This document shows, piece by piece, positions 53,884 to 54,885 of a stretch of DNA of 54,885 nucleotides. The position numbers were made by a program, and so were the translations under genes. Each line of letters opens with the position of its first letter. Within the stretch, counting starts at the first letter, position 1. The notes under the pieces were generated by a model. That model made no database searches. It had not been told where the DNA came from and was given only the letters and a program-made list of their open reading frames with translations. Source of the stretch: JBKEDH01 sp047975295 (GTDB lineage Bacteria; Bacteroidota; Bacteroidia; Flavobacteriales; Flavobacteriaceae); contig JBKEDH010000070.1 in NCBI GenBank assembly GCA_047975295.1, positions 1 through 54,885 on the forward strand, read 5' to 3'.

Positions 53884-54008
53884 ATACCTGGTGACAAGCG
53901 TGTTTTAACAAAAACCCTTTAAAACCACCGATGAAAGTATAGATTTTAACGAAGTAATACCTTATTTATAAAGGTTAAAAATTTTATTTTAGAAAAAAAT
54001 ATAGCAAT

Positions 54009-54885
54009 TTAAAAATCGACTGCAAAGCCAACTCCCAAAAATTGTTTCCATTGTACTTTTGGGCCGGCCTCAACTTGTTCGCCTTCAATCTCTTTTACAG
54101 ATTTAACATCGTCGTCGTAACGAATGTGGGATCCAAGTGTTGCTTTTATATAGTCGTTCACCTTAAAATCGAAATCCAATCGCCAATCGATATCCACGTT
54201 TCCAAAATTATTAACATAATCGGAATATAGGCTCAATTCGTTTTTAACATTAATATTTTCCACTACTTCGGCCTCGTAGCTATTGGCAAGCAAGATTCCC
54301 ACTTCTTTCCTTAAACGCTTTCCCTTTTTTATTATATTATCAAAATCGTCGTACACTGCAGCATCGACTCCAAAAGCACCGGCATTGGCCAAATCTTCAT
54401 CTAAAACAAACGTGGCCTTTAATGTTAAGGGTGAAAAATAAAAGGCCAACTTATCTATATTTTTACCGTACTCTATACCGGCTCCCAAAAACAAATATCC
54501 GGGTGCCAATAATCGGGATATAGGCTCGTCGGTATTAGGATACTTATAACCGTTAAACATTTGGGTTCTGAAATTCATCTTGGCAGAATAAAACCAATTG
54601 GAGTCTACCTTTGGATTGTAGCCAATATTGGAATTAATCTCTATCAAGTCATCCGATTTTCGTAATTCGCGATCTTTTTGCTTGTTGGTACCCAAACGGA
54701 AAAGTCCGTTATTTTTCCATGTGAAATATTTATCGGAATAGTTTGCAGAAGCTTCAAAACCAAGAAGTCCAGATATGGAATTGTCGCCACCAGAACTCCA
54801 ATTAGCAAACGATACCTGACTTAAATATAAAGTTGCACTATTTTTGTATTTCCATTGGGGACCTTCGTATTTCTGTGGTTTTACT
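54009..54885 (-). CDS. DUF3078 outer-membrane beta-barrel-like protein, 5' truncated
   Basis: The frame is open from the right window edge to the stop at 54009 (291 visible residues), so the start lies outside. The visible N-terminal part reads QVSFANWSSGGDNSISGLLG and further beta-strand repeats (SANYSDKYFTWKNNG, then GYNPKVDSNWFYSAKMNF), the DUF3078 pattern. The protein closes with GAPKV-like strands ending VGFAVDF, a terminal aromatic residue common in outer-membrane barrels. An outer-membrane location is probable; function is unknown. It is followed by 287 bp before nrdJ starts. Confidence 0.85.
   Translation of the reverse strand, partial: VKPQKYEGPQWKYKNSATLYLSQVSFANWSSGGDNSISGLLGFEASANYSDKYFTWKNNGLFRLGTNKQKDRELRKSDDLIEINSNIGYNPKVDSNWFYSAKMNFRTQMFNGYKYPNTDEPISRLLAPGYLFLGAGIEYGKNIDKLAFYFSPLTLKATFVLDEDLANAGAFGVDAAVYDDFDNIIKKGKRLRKEVGILLANSYEAEVVENINVKNELSLYSDYVNNFGNVDIDWRLDFDFKVNDYIKATLGSHIRYDDDVKSVKEIEGEQVEAGPKVQWKQFLGVGFAVDF

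Noticed and set aside
53722..54008. AdoCbl riboswitch ahead of nrdJ.
   Set aside because: No B12-box-like conserved segment is visible on the minus strand in this 287-bp leader.
1..54885. CRISPR array, prophage, integron or intact insertion sequence.
   Set aside because: No evenly spaced direct repeats with spacers, no phage structural genes and no full transposase were found on either strand.

Overview
The window is a contiguous stretch of an AT-rich Bacteroidota chromosome, most likely a marine member of the Flavobacteriaceae. Supporting signs are a fused GldF/GldG gliding-motility ABC component, a family 92 glycoside hydrolase, DUF3108, DUF4369 and DUF3078 envelope proteins, a class II ribonucleotide reductase, and TAnnTTTG promoter elements, several of them only a few bases ahead of a start codon. 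No rRNA, tRNA, CRISPR array, prophage or intact insertion sequence is visible. Assignments come from reading the translations and the DNA by eye.

Layout. 1-3059: end of a DUF4369 lipoprotein gene, two likely small RNA units, a 166-bp MITE-like element with a TAA duplication, a VanX-type dipeptidase, a 163-bp foldback element, a DUF3052-like gene and a 600-bp gene-free stretch. 3060-9078: orphan LytTR response regulator, then priA and a BrkB/YihY membrane protein in one operon, nadC, rlmH and a short hibernation factor. 9252-15234: TPR protein, rdgB, relA/spoT, a Fur-family regulator and purA. 15327-18890: possible micro-peptide, DCC-family protein, purC, phoH and a SAM hydrolase. 18989-27445: gldFG fusion, dnaN, DUF3108 protein, small membrane protein, M28 peptidase and a mutS2-like gene.

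27515-33513 is a heavy-metal efflux operon: a small His/Cys-rich secreted protein, a CzcA-type RND pump fused to a TolC-like outer-membrane factor, and a His-rich CzcB-like adaptor. The pump carries the D/D/E residues of divalent-cation exporters.

33759-44228 is the most unusual part: a tight six-gene operon on the minus strand, in transcription order SWIM zinc-finger protein, DUF5691 protein, MoxR-type AAA+ ATPase, DUF4132-like protein, DUF5682 protein and von Willebrand A protein. Gaps are 3 to 10 bp, plus one 4-bp overlap. The gene content resembles the uncharacterised yehI/L/M/P/Q cluster of E. coli as I remember it. The DUF5682 protein carries what looks like a TIKI/TraB-superfamily active-site set. 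An NTP-driven MoxR-VWA machine delivering something to a putative metal-dependent hydrolase is a reasonable hypothesis; no function is established.

44435-54885: GH92 alpha-mannosidase with a C-terminal discoidin-like domain, two small ORFs, a BtuF-like metal-chelate binding protein, pyrF, prfA, AdoCbl-dependent nrdJ and the C-terminal part of a DUF3078 barrel protein, with degenerate palindromic repeats between btuF-like, pyrF and prfA.
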